Shown here in pieces: positions 24,811 through 33,415 of a stretch of 64,000 nt of DNA; the stretch's first letter is position 1, and the number at the start of each line of letters is the position of its first letter. A program made the translations under genes and the position numbers. The notes under the pieces were generated by a model that was given only the letters and a program-made list of their open reading frames with translations, was not told the DNA's origin and did no database searches. Source of the DNA: Variovorax flavidus (lineage in GTDB: Bacteria > Pseudomonadota > Gammaproteobacteria > Burkholderiales > Burkholderiaceae_C). The stretch lies in assembly GCF_030317145.1 (NCBI RefSeq), contig NZ_JASZYE010000001.1, forward strand, positions 2,108,001 through 2,172,000. Direction: 5' to 3'.

Positions 24811-25215
24811 ATGTCTATCTGGAAAACTGGTTCGCCGCTGCTCCTCGCATGCGGCCTCCTGTTCGCGCAACAGGCCGGCGCAGCGCCGGACGCGATCGTC
24901 ACGCCCCTGCTGACGCACGAGCTTCCCAACATTCCGGGCAAGGAAGTCCTGATGATCACCGTGGACTATCCGCCCGGCGCCGTGGACCCGGTTCACCGGC
25001 ACGATGCACACGCGTTCGTCTACGTCCTCGAGGGATCCATCGTGATGGGCGTCAAGGGCGGCAAGGAAGTCACGCTCACCAAGGGCCAGACCTTCTACGA
25101 AGGTCTCAACGACGTCCACACGGTCGGGCGCAATGCGAGCAGCACCCAACCGGCGAAGTTCATCGTGACGCTGATCAAGGACAAGGGTGCGGACTTCTTC
25201 ATTCCGGTGAAGTAG
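24811..25215 (+). CDS. Secreted cupin-domain protein (cupin 2)
   Basis: 134 residues: signal peptide (about 1-24, LLLACGLLFAQQAGA) and a cupin barrel with PVHRHDAHAFVYVLEGS and FYEGLNDVHTVGRNAS. It is a clear paralogue of cupin 1. AAGGAG stands before the ATG. It is the last gene of the NmrA 2-CMD 2-cupin 2 group. Confidence 0.88.
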   Translation: MSIWKTGSPLLLACGLLFAQQAGAAPDAIVTPLLTHELPNIPGKEVLMITVDYPPGAVDPVHRHDAHAFVYVLEGSIVMGVKGGKEVTLTKGQTFYEGLNDVHTVGRNASSTQPAKFIVTLIKDKGADFFIPVK

Positions 25216-25216
25216 C

Positions 25217-25262
25217 CGGCCGATGACGGGATCGGCCGTCCCGGGGGTCTGCAAGCACCCCC
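25217..25262. terminator. Tandem hairpins between convergent cupin 2 and LuxR 2
   Basis: Two perfect stems follow one another: CGGCCGAT-N6-ATCGGCCG (25217-25238) and GGGGGT-N8-ACCCCC (25243-25262). They lie in the 66-base gap between facing stops, as expected for a bidirectional terminator. Confidence 0.5.
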
Positions 25263-25281
25263 TTCCGGACGGCCGCGCCAG

Positions 25282-25884
25282 TCATGACGGATGCACCAGT
25301 CCGCGTCCTGTCGCCTCGATCGCCACCTGCGTGCGCGACAGCGCCTGAAGCTTGTTGCAGAGGGTTGCCACATGCGCTTTCACGGTGTGCGTCGAGATGT
25401 CGAGTTGGCGCGCGATGCCCTTGTTGCCGTCGCCTTGCACCAGCAGGCGAAGCACTTCGCTTTCCCGTGCGGTGAGCCTTGCCGGAGGAGGCCCGCTGGC
25501 CACCAACGCCGACGCCTCGCGACACAGATAGCGTGTACCGCCGCGCTCCACGTGGCGGATCGCGTCGATCAGCTCGCGCGCCTCCGAGCTCTGCAACAGG
25601 CAACCATGCGCCCCGCTTTCCAGCGCGCGCAATATCTCGCCCTGCCGCGCCTGGCGTGTCATGAGGATGATCCTGGGCCGGAAGTGCGTCGCGTCCCTGG
25701 ATTCGAGAAGCGCAAGCCCGTTCGCAAGGTCCGCAACGATGACATCCACGGTGCGGTCGCCGTGGTCGTACCCGAGGCGTGCCTCGATACCGGGCGCTTG
25801 CGCGATCAGCGCGAGCAGGCCAGCGGCGAGCAATGGCTCGTCATGGCAGATGCGAACGGATATGGGGTGCGTTGCATGATTCAT
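25282..25884 (-). CDS. LuxR/NarL-type regulator with a degenerate receiver (LuxR 2)
   Basis: 200 residues from the ATG at 25884, which has GAGGGA at the right distance (the ATG at 25890 is too close). The receiver-like domain keeps an Asp (DVIVADLANG) but has Gln in place of the conserved Lys (GCLLQSS). The LuxR helix-turn-helix reads TARESEVLRLLVQGDGNKGI then HTVKAHV. It is the fourth gene of the Tat-hydrolase operon under regulon copy 9 and resembles LuxR 1 in design and in being last or near last in a regulon operon. Confidence 0.87.
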   Translation of the reverse strand: MNHATHPISVRICHDEPLLAAGLLALIAQAPGIEARLGYDHGDRTVDVIVADLANGLALLESRDATHFRPRIILMTRQARQGEILRALESGAHGCLLQSSEARELIDAIRHVERGGTRYLCREASALVASGPPPARLTARESEVLRLLVQGDGNKGIARQLDISTHTVKAHVATLCNKLQALSRTQVAIEATGRGLVHPS

Positions 25885-25925
25885 GGTCATTCCCTCGGCG
25901 GCGCGAGCCACCCTTTCACGGACGC

Positions 25926-26624
25926 TCAGCGCTTCAGATGCTGCGCCAGGAACGCGTCGGTCCGGCCGTTTGCCAATGCGGCCGCTGCTGCGTCGTAGCT
26001 GATGCCGCGATGGCGTGCAAATGCGTGCTTGCATCCCGGGTAGCCATAGACCTGTACTTGCGGTCTGTCCTTCAGCGCGGCAACGATTTGCTGCTGCGCT
26101 GCCTTCGGGATGTACTCGTCCTCTTCCGCGAGATGCACGATCAGGGGACTTGCGATTCGACCGGCTTCCTCGAGATGCCTGTCGGCGTTGCCGGGATAGT
26201 AGGCAACGGCGACGTCCGCGCCCACGCGGGCGGTCGTCAGATAAGTCATGAGACCGCCAAGGCAATAGCCCACCAGGCCGACCTTGCCCGTCGAGTCCGG
26301 CATCGCGCGCGCCGCCTCGACGGTGGCGGCGATGTCGGCGACACCCGCATCGAGGTCGAAGGCGATGTACAGCGCCAGGCCCTTCGCCCGCTCGGCCTCA
26401 GTTTGATCCGTCAGGTCGACGTCCGGTTCGGTCCGCCAGAAGAGGTCGGGACAGATCGCCATGTAGCCCTGCGCTGCGAGATCGTCGCAAGACTGGCGCA
26501 TGTCGGCATTGACGCCGAAGACTTCATGGATGACGACGATCACCGGTGCGGGGGTCACCGACGGACGGGCGACGTACGCCAAGAAGGTGCCGTCGGTGGT
26601 GCTGATCTGGATCTGGTTGTGCAT
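25926..26624 (-). CDS. Dienelactone hydrolase family protein
   Basis: 232 residues of alpha/beta hydrolase with the DLH cysteine nucleophile: Cys121 in VGYCLGG, acid in LAEEDEYIP and His in GCKHAF. DLH enzymes open lactone rings such as dienelactone in chloroaromatic degradation, but many paralogues act on other esters. GAGAAAATC precedes the ATG. It sits 28 bases after the 287-residue unknown gene. Confidence 0.9.
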   Translation of the reverse strand: MHNQIQISTTDGTFLAYVARPSVTPAPVIVVIHEVFGVNADMRQSCDDLAAQGYMAICPDLFWRTEPDVDLTDQTEAERAKGLALYIAFDLDAGVADIAATVEAARAMPDSTGKVGLVGYCLGGLMTYLTTARVGADVAVAYYPGNADRHLEEAGRIASPLIVHLAEEDEYIPKAAQQQIVAALKDRPQVQVYGYPGCKHAFARHRGISYDAAAAALANGRTDAFLAQHLKR

Positions 26625-26652
26625 GATTTTCTCGATCGCGGACTGCCTGGCT

Positions 26653-27516
26653 TCAGGCACTCAGCCAGAAAGCCAGATTCCGTACGTACTGCCGGGTCGA
26701 GCGAAGCGCCTCGGGGAACCTGGCCATGGCGTCGCCCGGCAGCTCGCTCACGAAGGATGGGCAACCCGCCGACGGGTCCCAGTTGTAGTCTGCGAAGTGA
26801 TGGAAGGTCGACTGCGCGATTGCCCGTCCGCCGTCCCCGGTGCGCTCGAAGGCTACAGCGATGTTGAAGCGCCGAGCGGACACCGTGCTCGTGCCCTCCA
26901 TGACCACGCGCGCGGTCGAGTCGCCCGGCGGCGCGCTCACCGCGCCCTCGTGCGGATGCGCCGGCAGGTACTGGATCACGCCGGTCGGCGAGTGCCTGTC
27001 CCGCATCACCGGGTGAATGCTGCCGACGGTCTGCACACGCTGGAAATCGCCATTGGCGCCCGAGTGGTAGTTGGGCCACGAGATGTTCCCTGCATAGGGG
27101 TTGTCCACACAATGGCGGCGCTCATCGGGCTCCTGATTGCGGCTGTGGAAGTGATGTGCGGCACCGACACCGTGCAGGTTGCAGATCGAACTGCCCAGGT
27201 CCATGTGGTCACGCGTGACCATGAGGCCGCCGCCCCGCTGCCGGAACCGGCTGATGCCCGCGCAATCCTCGGCAGTCAGGCCGTCACCGACATCCACCGC
27301 AAGGAGCCAGATCTGGTCGAAATCCGAATCCGACAGGTTCGACAGAACGGGATCCGGCTCGCCGCGCGCAGTGCGATTGCGGGCCGTGACGCGAAACGCG
27401 ATCTGGCCGTCGTTGTCCTGCAATCCCGAAAGGAACGAGTGCAGGCGACTGAAGCGATCGACGTTCCAGTCGTCCGGATCGCCCTCGATCGTGGTCTGGA
27501 GCAAGAGATTCAACAT
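26653..27516 (-). CDS. Conserved protein of unknown function
   Basis: 287 residues, soluble. The order of segments (DQIWLLAVDVGDGLTAEDC, FRQRGGGLMVTRDH, then HHFADYNWD near the end) recalls the class I glutamine-amidotransferase-like/ThuA fold, but I cannot place it in a family. It has no obvious ribosome site and lies 39 bases after the Tat-hydrolase stop, in the same operon. Confidence 0.65.
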   Translation of the reverse strand: MLNLLLQTTIEGDPDDWNVDRFSRLHSFLSGLQDNDGQIAFRVTARNRTARGEPDPVLSNLSDSDFDQIWLLAVDVGDGLTAEDCAGISRFRQRGGGLMVTRDHMDLGSSICNLHGVGAAHHFHSRNQEPDERRHCVDNPYAGNISWPNYHSGANGDFQRVQTVGSIHPVMRDRHSPTGVIQYLPAHPHEGAVSAPPGDSTARVVMEGTSTVSARRFNIAVAFERTGDGGRAIAQSTFHHFADYNWDPSAGCPSFVSELPGDAMARFPEALRSTRQYVRNLAFWLSA

Positions 27517-27555
27517 GGCGCGTATCGAAGGTGGCGTCCGGATCCGTTGCGCAGC

Positions 27556-28527
27556 TCAGCTGCGCAGGAAGGCAAGCAGGTCCGCGTTCACGCGGTCCGG
27601 CATCGTGGCGGTGAGGCCGTGGGGTGCGCCCGGGTAGTAGATCTCCTTCGCTCCCTTGATGAGCCGCGCAGACTTTTTTGCGGAGTCATGGATGGGCACG
27701 ATCTGATCGTCTTCGCCATGCATCACCAGTGTCGGGATGTCGAACTTCTTCAGGTCGGCCGTGAAGTCGGTCTCGGAGAACGCCTTGATGCATTCGTAGG
27801 CGTTCTTCTGGCCGCATTGCATGCTCAAGAGCCAGAAGGCGTCCAGGATGCCCTGCGACACCTTCGCGCCCGGGCGGTTGGCGCCGTAGAACGGCTTCGC
27901 AAAATCCTTGTAGAACTGCGAGCGGTCCCCTGCGATGCCGGCGCGGATACCGTCGAACACCTCGATGGGCAAGCCCTCGGGATTCGCTGCGGACTTGACC
28001 ATGATCGGCGGCACGGCCCCGATGAGCACGGCCTTGGCCACGCGCTTCGTGCCGTGCCGTGCGATGTAGCGCGCGACCTCGCCGCCACCGGTCGAATGGC
28101 CGACCATGGTCACGCTCTTCAGGTCGAGCGCTTCGAAGAGGGCTGCGAGGTCATCGGCATAGCCGTTCATGTCGTTGTTCGACGACGACTGTGTCGAGCG
28201 GCCATGACCCCGGCGGTCATGTGCGATGACCCGGTAGCCGTTGCGCGCGAGGAAGTGCATCTGCCCGTCCCACGCGTCCGCGTTGAGCGGCCAGCCGTGC
28301 GAGAAGGTGACCACGGGTCCGTCGCCCCAGTCCTTGAAGTAGATCTGCGTTCCGTCTTGCGTGGTGATGGTGTTGCTGGTCATTCTCGAGCTCCGTTGGG
28401 GGTGGTTGGTGCGCTGCTGCGCTGAATCGCTGGCTCCGTCCTGCACGCCGAAGGCCAGCGTGCTGGTGGCAGCGGCTGCACCGGCCGCGATGAGATTCCG
28501 GCGCAACGGGTTGGGGGGTGTGTTCAT
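27556..28527 (-). CDS. Tat-exported alpha/beta hydrolase (non-haem haloperoxidase-like)
   Basis: 323 residues. A Tat-type leader ([21 protein letters not shown], shown in parts: RR at 9-10 and the hydrophobic run to about 27) precedes the core. The core begins [12 protein letters not shown] and has [11 protein letters not shown], nucleophile Ser145 in VGHSTGGGE, acid in HGEDDQIVP and His in GAPHGLT, the non-haem chloroperoxidase/arylesterase pattern. It should act in the periplasm. AGGAAAC supports the start at 28527; an internal ATG at 28383 would give the cytoplasmic form usual for the family. First gene of the operon under regulon copy 9. Confidence 0.88.
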   Translation of the reverse strand: MNTPPNPLRRNLIAAGAAAATSTLAFGVQDGASDSAQQRTNHPQRSSRMTSNTITTQDGTQIYFKDWGDGPVVTFSHGWPLNADAWDGQMHFLARNGYRVIAHDRRGHGRSTQSSSNNDMNGYADDLAALFEALDLKSVTMVGHSTGGGEVARYIARHGTKRVAKAVLIGAVPPIMVKSAANPEGLPIEVFDGIRAGIAGDRSQFYKDFAKPFYGANRPGAKVSQGILDAFWLLSMQCGQKNAYECIKAFSETDFTADLKKFDIPTLVMHGEDDQIVPIHDSAKKSARLIKGAKEIYYPGAPHGLTATMPDRVNADLLAFLRS

Positions 28528-28602
28528 GTGTGTTTCCTGGTTGACGAGGGACAGAATCTGCGCATGCGTCTCGGGGGTCCGTCACGCTGCGCCATGGAAC
28601 AA

Positions 28603-28673
28603 ATCGTAGGTTCGGCCCCTCGACGGCGGTAGGTCTGCCAGAGGACCCACACTGTTGATGAGCCGGCACCAAT
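28603..28673 (-). promoter_or_regulatory. Regulon promoter, copy 9 (Tat-hydrolase-DLH-LuxR 2 operon)
   Basis: Minus strand: ATTGGTG, 8 nt, TCAACAGTGTGG, 10 nt, AGACCTACCG, then CC-TACGAT (-10 at 28608-28603). Transcription is expected near 28596, about 70 bases before the start codon. The upstream box ends nine bases short of the LysR 2 stop. Confidence 0.78.
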
Positions 28674-28681
28674 GGCTGTTT

Positions 28682-29707
28682 TCAGGCCGTGGCCACCGAC
28701 GCGCCAGCGCCCATTCCGAAGTCCGTCAGGCACTGGAGATCGGACGCCCGGATCCTCGTTGTCATGAAGTCGATGAAGACACGCATGCGCGAAGGCAGGT
28801 GCTGCCGGCTCAGGTAGCAGATGTAGTGGCCGCGGTCATCGGGCGCATACCGCGTCAGGCAGGGAACGAGCGCGCCGGAGCGGAGCGCATCGCAGACCAG
28901 GTAGCCTGCCATCTGGGCCACGCCGTGCCCGTCGAGCACGGCCTGCAACACCAGGCTGGGGTCGTTGTAGGTGATCCTGGCCTGGGGCTGGAACTTGCGG
29001 ATCTGGCCGTCGACCTTGAACTCCCACTCATAGACCCGGCCCGACCCGTGGCGGAAGTTGACGCATTGGTGACGGGCCAGGTCGTCCACGCTGTCGGGCA
29101 GTCCGTGGGCATCGCGGTACGCCGGCGAGGCGCAGACCAGCATCTGCATCGGGATGATCTGCTTGGCGATGATCTGGGCATCCTCCAGGCGTCCGTTGCG
29201 AAACGCGATGTCCACGCGGTCCGAGATGAAATCGGTCGGCTTGTCGTCCAGGAGCAGGTCGATCGACACGTCCGGGTAGGCCGCCCGAAACTCGCCGAGC
29301 AATGGCGCGACGACACGCCGGCCGAAGCCCATCGGCGAACTGATGCGAAGGTGTCCACGAGGCGGACCTTCGCGAAGATCCCGCATTTCCTCGACGGCCT
29401 GCACGATCCGGTCGACCCCGGTGTGGCAGTTCGCGTAGAAGAGATCGCCTTCGCGTGTCAGGGTCGTGCTTCGCGTGGTCCGCAGGAACAGGCGCACGTT
29501 CAGCTGATCTTCGAGCTTCTGGACGCTGCGGCTTACCGCGGATCGGCCGATGCCCAGGCGGTCGGCCGCACGGGCGAAGCTGCCTTCGGTGACCACGGCA
29601 ATGAAGGCGACGACCCCCGCGTAGGTCGTGGCGAAGCTCGAGGCCAGAGGGTCCGAGCGCAGGGTGAGCGGGGACGTTTCGGGGGAAAGGACGGCAGAGT
29701 GTGTCAT
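28682..29707 (-). CDS. LysR-type transcriptional regulator (LysR 2)
   Basis: 341 residues, longer than most because of a 28-residue N-terminal extension before the winged helix (AFIAVVTEGSFARAADRLGIGRSAVSRSVQKLE, shown in family order). GGGAG lies before the ATG at 29707. A LysR substrate-binding domain fills the rest. It is divergent from the amidase operon and could control it through the repeats in the 340-base gap. It is also directly upstream of the Tat-hydrolase operon. Confidence 0.9.
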   Translation of the reverse strand: MTHSAVLSPETSPLTLRSDPLASSFATTYAGVVAFIAVVTEGSFARAADRLGIGRSAVSRSVQKLEDQLNVRLFLRTTRSTTLTREGDLFYANCHTGVDRIVQAVEEMRDLREGPPRGHLRISSPMGFGRRVVAPLLGEFRAAYPDVSIDLLLDDKPTDFISDRVDIAFRNGRLEDAQIIAKQIIPMQMLVCASPAYRDAHGLPDSVDDLARHQCVNFRHGSGRVYEWEFKVDGQIRKFQPQARITYNDPSLVLQAVLDGHGVAQMAGYLVCDALRSGALVPCLTRYAPDDRGHYICYLSRQHLPSRMRVFIDFMTTRIRASDLQCLTDFGMGAGASVATA

Positions 29708-29800
29708 GTGGTCGGCTCCCTGGGTTGAAGGAGGCATAGCGTTCGATCTGGCGATACAAGCCAGTGCGCCGACTCTGCCCGCCAGGGAGCCAACAGACCA

Positions 29801-29830
29801 GTTAATGCCGGTTAAGGTGTGTTAAGGCCC
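29801..29830. repeat. Three GTTAA direct repeats phased at exactly 10 bases
   Basis: GTTAATGCCG, GTTAAGGTGT and GTTAAGGCCC follow one another without gaps (29801, 29811, 29821). A 10-base period places the sites on one face of the helix, as for regulators binding direct repeats (OmpR/PhoB type). They lie between the LysR 2 start and the amidase operon. Confidence 0.6.
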
Positions 29831-29890
29831 GCCTTGCCGTGTGCAAGGAACTCTAGGTGCGTCCGCACGCCTTGAGAAGCCGTCGGACCT

Positions 29891-29960
29891 TGAACGCTGA
29901 GTCCGAGAACAGCGAACGATCTCACGCGCGTTTCATCGTCCACGTTCCTGAACGCTGAGT
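29891..29960. repeat. Pair of 12-base direct repeats upstream of the amidase operon
   Basis: TGAACGCTGAGT occurs at 29891-29902 and again at 29949-29960, 58 bases apart, both followed by a TCCG-like tail. The rest of the 29708-30045 gap shows no gene. They may be binding sites or a small duplication. Confidence 0.5.
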
Positions 29961-30045
29961 TCCGCAATGAGCAGCGCACAGCGGATGCTCGATGGCATAT
30001 CTTTTCGCTCCAGAGAAATGCCGTCTTGATTGCCAACGCCACGCC

Positions 30046-31455
30046 ATGAGCAACATCCGCCCGTCATCCGCTGCAACATCGCGCGCCCCTGGTCTTCGAC
30101 AGACGCTCGACGCCCTTGCCACGCGGCGCACCACGGCTGTCGCGCTGACAGAGCAGGTGCTCGAATCCGCCGAGGACTGCAAGCGGTGCGTCAATGCCTT
30201 CTCGGTGATCGACTGGGATCGTGCCCTGAAGGCGGCGGCGGACAGCGACCTGCGCTACGCGAAGGGGGAGCAGCGGCCACTCGAAGGGTTGCCGTTCGGC
30301 GTCAAGGATCTGATCGACACGAAGGATGTCGAGACCCGCTACGGTTCGGCAGCCTATCTCGGCCACATCCCCACCGCCGATGCCGACGTCGTGAGGCAGC
30401 TGGTCGAGCAAGGCGCCATTCCCATCGGCAAGACCACGACCCACGAGTTCGCGTGGGGCGTCACCACGGCCAGCACCGTCTATGGAGACACGCTCAATCC
30501 CCTGGACAGGACCCGGATTCCCGGTGGGTCGAGTGGCGGAGCCGCCGCCGCCATTGCCTATGGGTCCATCACGGCCGGCCTCGGTACCGATACCGGCGGC
30601 TCGGTCCGGATTCCCGCTGCGATGTGTGGCGTCGTCGGCTTCAAGCCGTCGTTCGGAGCCCTCTCTACCCGCGGTGTGTTTCCACTGGCCCCTACCCTGG
30701 ACCACACCGGCCTCCTGGGTGAAAGCGTCGACGACGTCGTTCTTCTCTCGGCTGCACTCCAGCTCAAAGTTCCAGAGGACGATGCATGGGTTTCCGCGCG
30801 ACTGGGGGTCGTGCGCGAGATCGCGCCCATTCCTCCGAGTCCCAGCATCGCATCGGCATTCGGCGATGCCATCGAATGCCTCGACGAAGTGTTCGCCTGC
30901 GTGGAGCTCGACACGTCGGATCTCTTTGCCGATGTCTATGGGGCGTTCGCCAGCATCGTCCTGACCGAAGGCGCGATCGAACACTTCCGGCGAAATGATT
31001 GGGACCGCATCGTCACCCACTACGGGTTGGAGACCATCGAAAGGCTGCAACGCGCAAAGGCCGTGAACCTTCGCGACTATGCGCGGGCACAAGAGACCCG
31101 ACGCGGCTTTGCGGCGAACCTGCATCGGGTCATGTCGACCGTCGACTACCTCGTCCTGCCGACCTGCCCCTGCACAGCGCCGCTGATCGACGCGCACTCA
31201 GCAACGATCGGCGAATGGTCCGGCACCGTTCGCGAGGCCTTGATGACCTACACCGCGCCGTTCAACGTCGCAGGCTTGCCCGCGATCTCGATTCCCCTGG
31301 CCTGGGGCGGCGGCCTCCCCGCATCGCTGCAGATCGTCGCGAAACCAGGCCAGGACGGCGCGCTACTGCAGATCGCGCAGCAGATGGAGCTGATTCTTCG
31401 CGCCCGACCTCCGGCGAACCGACCCGCGCAGATGCAACCAGGAGCCCAAGAATGA
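30046..31455 (+). CDS. Amidase-signature family enzyme
   Basis: 469 residues from the ATG at 30046; an in-frame ATG at 29992 is also possible and neither has a good ribosome site. The Ser-Ser-Lys machinery is intact: Lys87 (GVKDLIDTKD), the SSGG pair at 162-163 (RIPGGSSGGAAAA) and nucleophile Ser186 (GLGTDTGGSVRIPA). These enzymes hydrolyse C-N bonds in the cytoplasm. Its stop overlaps the start of the dioxygenase-like gene (ATGA), so it is the entry gene of the catabolic operon, perhaps acting on an amide-linked aromatic. Confidence 0.92.
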   Translation: MSNIRPSSAATSRAPGLRQTLDALATRRTTAVALTEQVLESAEDCKRCVNAFSVIDWDRALKAAADSDLRYAKGEQRPLEGLPFGVKDLIDTKDVETRYGSAAYLGHIPTADADVVRQLVEQGAIPIGKTTTHEFAWGVTTASTVYGDTLNPLDRTRIPGGSSGGAAAAIAYGSITAGLGTDTGGSVRIPAAMCGVVGFKPSFGALSTRGVFPLAPTLDHTGLLGESVDDVVLLSAALQLKVPEDDAWVSARLGVVREIAPIPPSPSIASAFGDAIECLDEVFACVELDTSDLFADVYGAFASIVLTEGAIEHFRRNDWDRIVTHYGLETIERLQRAKAVNLRDYARAQETRRGFAANLHRVMSTVDYLVLPTCPCTAPLIDAHSATIGEWSGTVREALMTYTAPFNVAGLPAISIPLAWGGGLPASLQIVAKPGQDGALLQIAQQMELILRARPPANRPAQMQPGAQE

Positions 31456-32348
31456 TCGACACCCCCACCCCTCACGAGAGCCGCGCACCGGCCAGTTCCA
31501 CAGCCGGGCAGACGCCCTACAGCGCATGGATGCAGACCGATGCACTCCATTCGCTGCAACGCACCGTCAGCGATCACCCCGGCGAGCACGCGTGGATCAC
31601 GCACGTGCAAGTGTCCGAGCTCTACTGGATGCTCATCATCAAGGAGATCCAGACCGCGCAGATGTACCTGCGTGCCGACAACCTGCCCCAGGCCCACCGG
31701 ACTTTGCTGCGCGTGGTGGCCCATCACGAGCCTCTCCTGGCCATCTGGCGATCGATCGACTGGATGACACCGACCGACCTGCTGGCCATTCTTTCGCGAG
31801 CAGTGGCCACCTATGGCCAGGACACCGCTCTCCAGGGATGGACGTATCGGCAGATGGTCTACCTGCTGGGGATCAAGCAGCCACAGCACCTGGACCATTT
31901 CAAGCCGCAACCCGAGCGCTGGGCGCAACTCGCGAGGACCCTGTCCGAACCGAGCCTCTATGACGACGTCCTTGCCTACCTCGGCCGCATCGGCATGGCA
32001 GTGCCGAAGTCGCTGCTCGAACGCGATCTGAGCGCACCCTACAGCCCCAGCAAGGAGGTCGAGCAGGTCTGGCGCGACATCTACGCGGCCCCCGTCGGGA
32101 GCGACGGACTCCAGCAACTCGGTGAAACACTCGCCGACATTGCCGAGGGATTCAGCCACTGGAAGCATCGCCACCTGATGGCGACGCGACGGACCTTCGG
32201 CGCGCGGCCCGCCTACTTCGGCACCGAAGGCGTCGCATGGCTGATGCCCACGATGGCCGAGATTCCCTTCCCCGAGCTCTGGTCGGCGCGCACCTTCATC
32301 GGCGACCCGTCGGCCGTGTGTCCACACATGTCGCAGCCCAGGATCTGA
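31452..32348 (+). CDS. Tryptophan 2,3-dioxygenase-like haem protein
   Basis: 298 residues, all helical. The N-terminal segment (HAWITHVQVSELYWMLIIKEI) and the C-terminal haem-ligand region (FSHWKHRHLMATRRTFG, with His241 as probable proximal ligand) follow the TDO pattern, but the canonical GTGGS substrate loop is replaced by ARPAYFGTEGVAWL, so it may oxidise something other than tryptophan. It is translationally coupled to the amidase and precedes the ring-cleavage gene. Confidence 0.8.
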   Translation: MIDTPTPHESRAPASSTAGQTPYSAWMQTDALHSLQRTVSDHPGEHAWITHVQVSELYWMLIIKEIQTAQMYLRADNLPQAHRTLLRVVAHHEPLLAIWRSIDWMTPTDLLAILSRAVATYGQDTALQGWTYRQMVYLLGIKQPQHLDHFKPQPERWAQLARTLSEPSLYDDVLAYLGRIGMAVPKSLLERDLSAPYSPSKEVEQVWRDIYAAPVGSDGLQQLGETLADIAEGFSHWKHRHLMATRRTFGARPAYFGTEGVAWLMPTMAEIPFPELWSARTFIGDPSAVCPHMSQPRI

Positions 32349-32409
32349 CTGCAGGCATCTGCCGAAACTCCAACCAACACACCCACTGAATCATTCAAAG
32401 GATATTCAC

Positions 32410-33360
32410 ATGTCGCTCATCAAAGGCTTCCACCATCTGACCGCTTGCGTCAGCGGCGCTCAGGAGGATGTCGATTTCTACGTCAAGCTGCTGGGGCAGA
32501 GTCTCGTCAAGAAGACCGTGCTCCTCGACGGCGACGAGCCCGTCTATCACCTCTACTACGGCAACCCCGAGGGCGACGCCGGCACCCTGGTGACATCCTT
32601 TCCCTTCAAGCAGAAGGGCGTGAAGGGGCGACGCGGCTCGGGCCAGATCAAGGTGATCAACTACTCCGTGCCTCAGGGCTCCCTGGACTTCTGGCGCGAG
32701 CGCTTCAGCGCCAAGGGCATCGCCTTCGACAAGGACGTGGTCGAGCGCTTCGACGAACGGCGGCAGCGTTTCCAGCATCCCTGCGGCATCGAGTTCGATC
32801 TCGTCGCGTCAGACCGGGACATGCGCCCTGCTTGCTCTGCCAGCGACATCCCCGAGGCGTTCGCAATCCGCGGAGTGCACAGCATCACCCTGTCCCTGCG
32901 CGAAGTGGCGGAGTCCATCATCTTCATGCAAGACGCGCTGGAGTTCCGCTACGCCGGCGAGTCCGGCCCCTACCACCGATTCGAGACCGCCGACGGGGCA
33001 CCCGGCACCGTCGTCGAATTCCTTCATGAACCCGATCGCCTGCAGGGATCGTCCATCTACGGCGAAGGCACGATCCACCACGTGGCCTTCGCCGTGGACA
33101 ACGTCGAACAGCAAATGATCATCAAGGACAGGCTGATGTCGATGGGGCACATCGACACGTCCGAATCGGTCAATCGCAACTACTTCCGCTCGATGTATTT
33201 CAAGATGCCCGGCGGGGTGATGTTCGAGGCGGCCACGACCGACATCGGCTTCGCCATCGACGAGGAGCCCGGCCACTTCGGCGCGGAGTTCCAGCTCCCG
33301 CCGTGGCTGCGCGAGCGCAAGCAGGAACTGCTCGGCCGCCTGGAGCCGATCGCGGTCTGA
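32410..33360 (+). CDS. PcpA/LinE-type (hydroquinone) ring-cleaving dioxygenase
   Basis: 316 residues with two tandem vicinal-oxygen-chelate modules (about 5-130 and 153-280). Metal ligands align with PcpA (His11, His227, Glu276): here His9 (KGFHHLT), His224 (TIHHVAF) and Glu273 (GVMFEAATT), plus a Tyr at 263. The family cleaves para-hydroquinones next to a hydroxyl, giving maleylacetate-type products. Neighbouring WrbA 2 and maleylacetate reductase fit this. MhqO-type proteins that give quinone resistance are also related, so detoxification is an alternative. Confidence 0.87.
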   Translation: MSLIKGFHHLTACVSGAQEDVDFYVKLLGQSLVKKTVLLDGDEPVYHLYYGNPEGDAGTLVTSFPFKQKGVKGRRGSGQIKVINYSVPQGSLDFWRERFSAKGIAFDKDVVERFDERRQRFQHPCGIEFDLVASDRDMRPACSASDIPEAFAIRGVHSITLSLREVAESIIFMQDALEFRYAGESGPYHRFETADGAPGTVVEFLHEPDRLQGSSIYGEGTIHHVAFAVDNVEQQMIIKDRLMSMGHIDTSESVNRNYFRSMYFKMPGGVMFEAATTDIGFAIDEEPGHFGAEFQLPPWLRERKQELLGRLEPIAV

Positions 33361-33415
33361 ATTTCGTCACCGCGGCGCTCGCCGCATAGCAACGCAACGC
33401 ACGCACACGTATCCC

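Noticed and set aside
26500..28425. 641-codon plus-strand open frame across three genes
   Set aside because: It runs antisense to the Tat-hydrolase, the unknown gene and DLH, which all have family motifs and ribosome sites or tight spacing.
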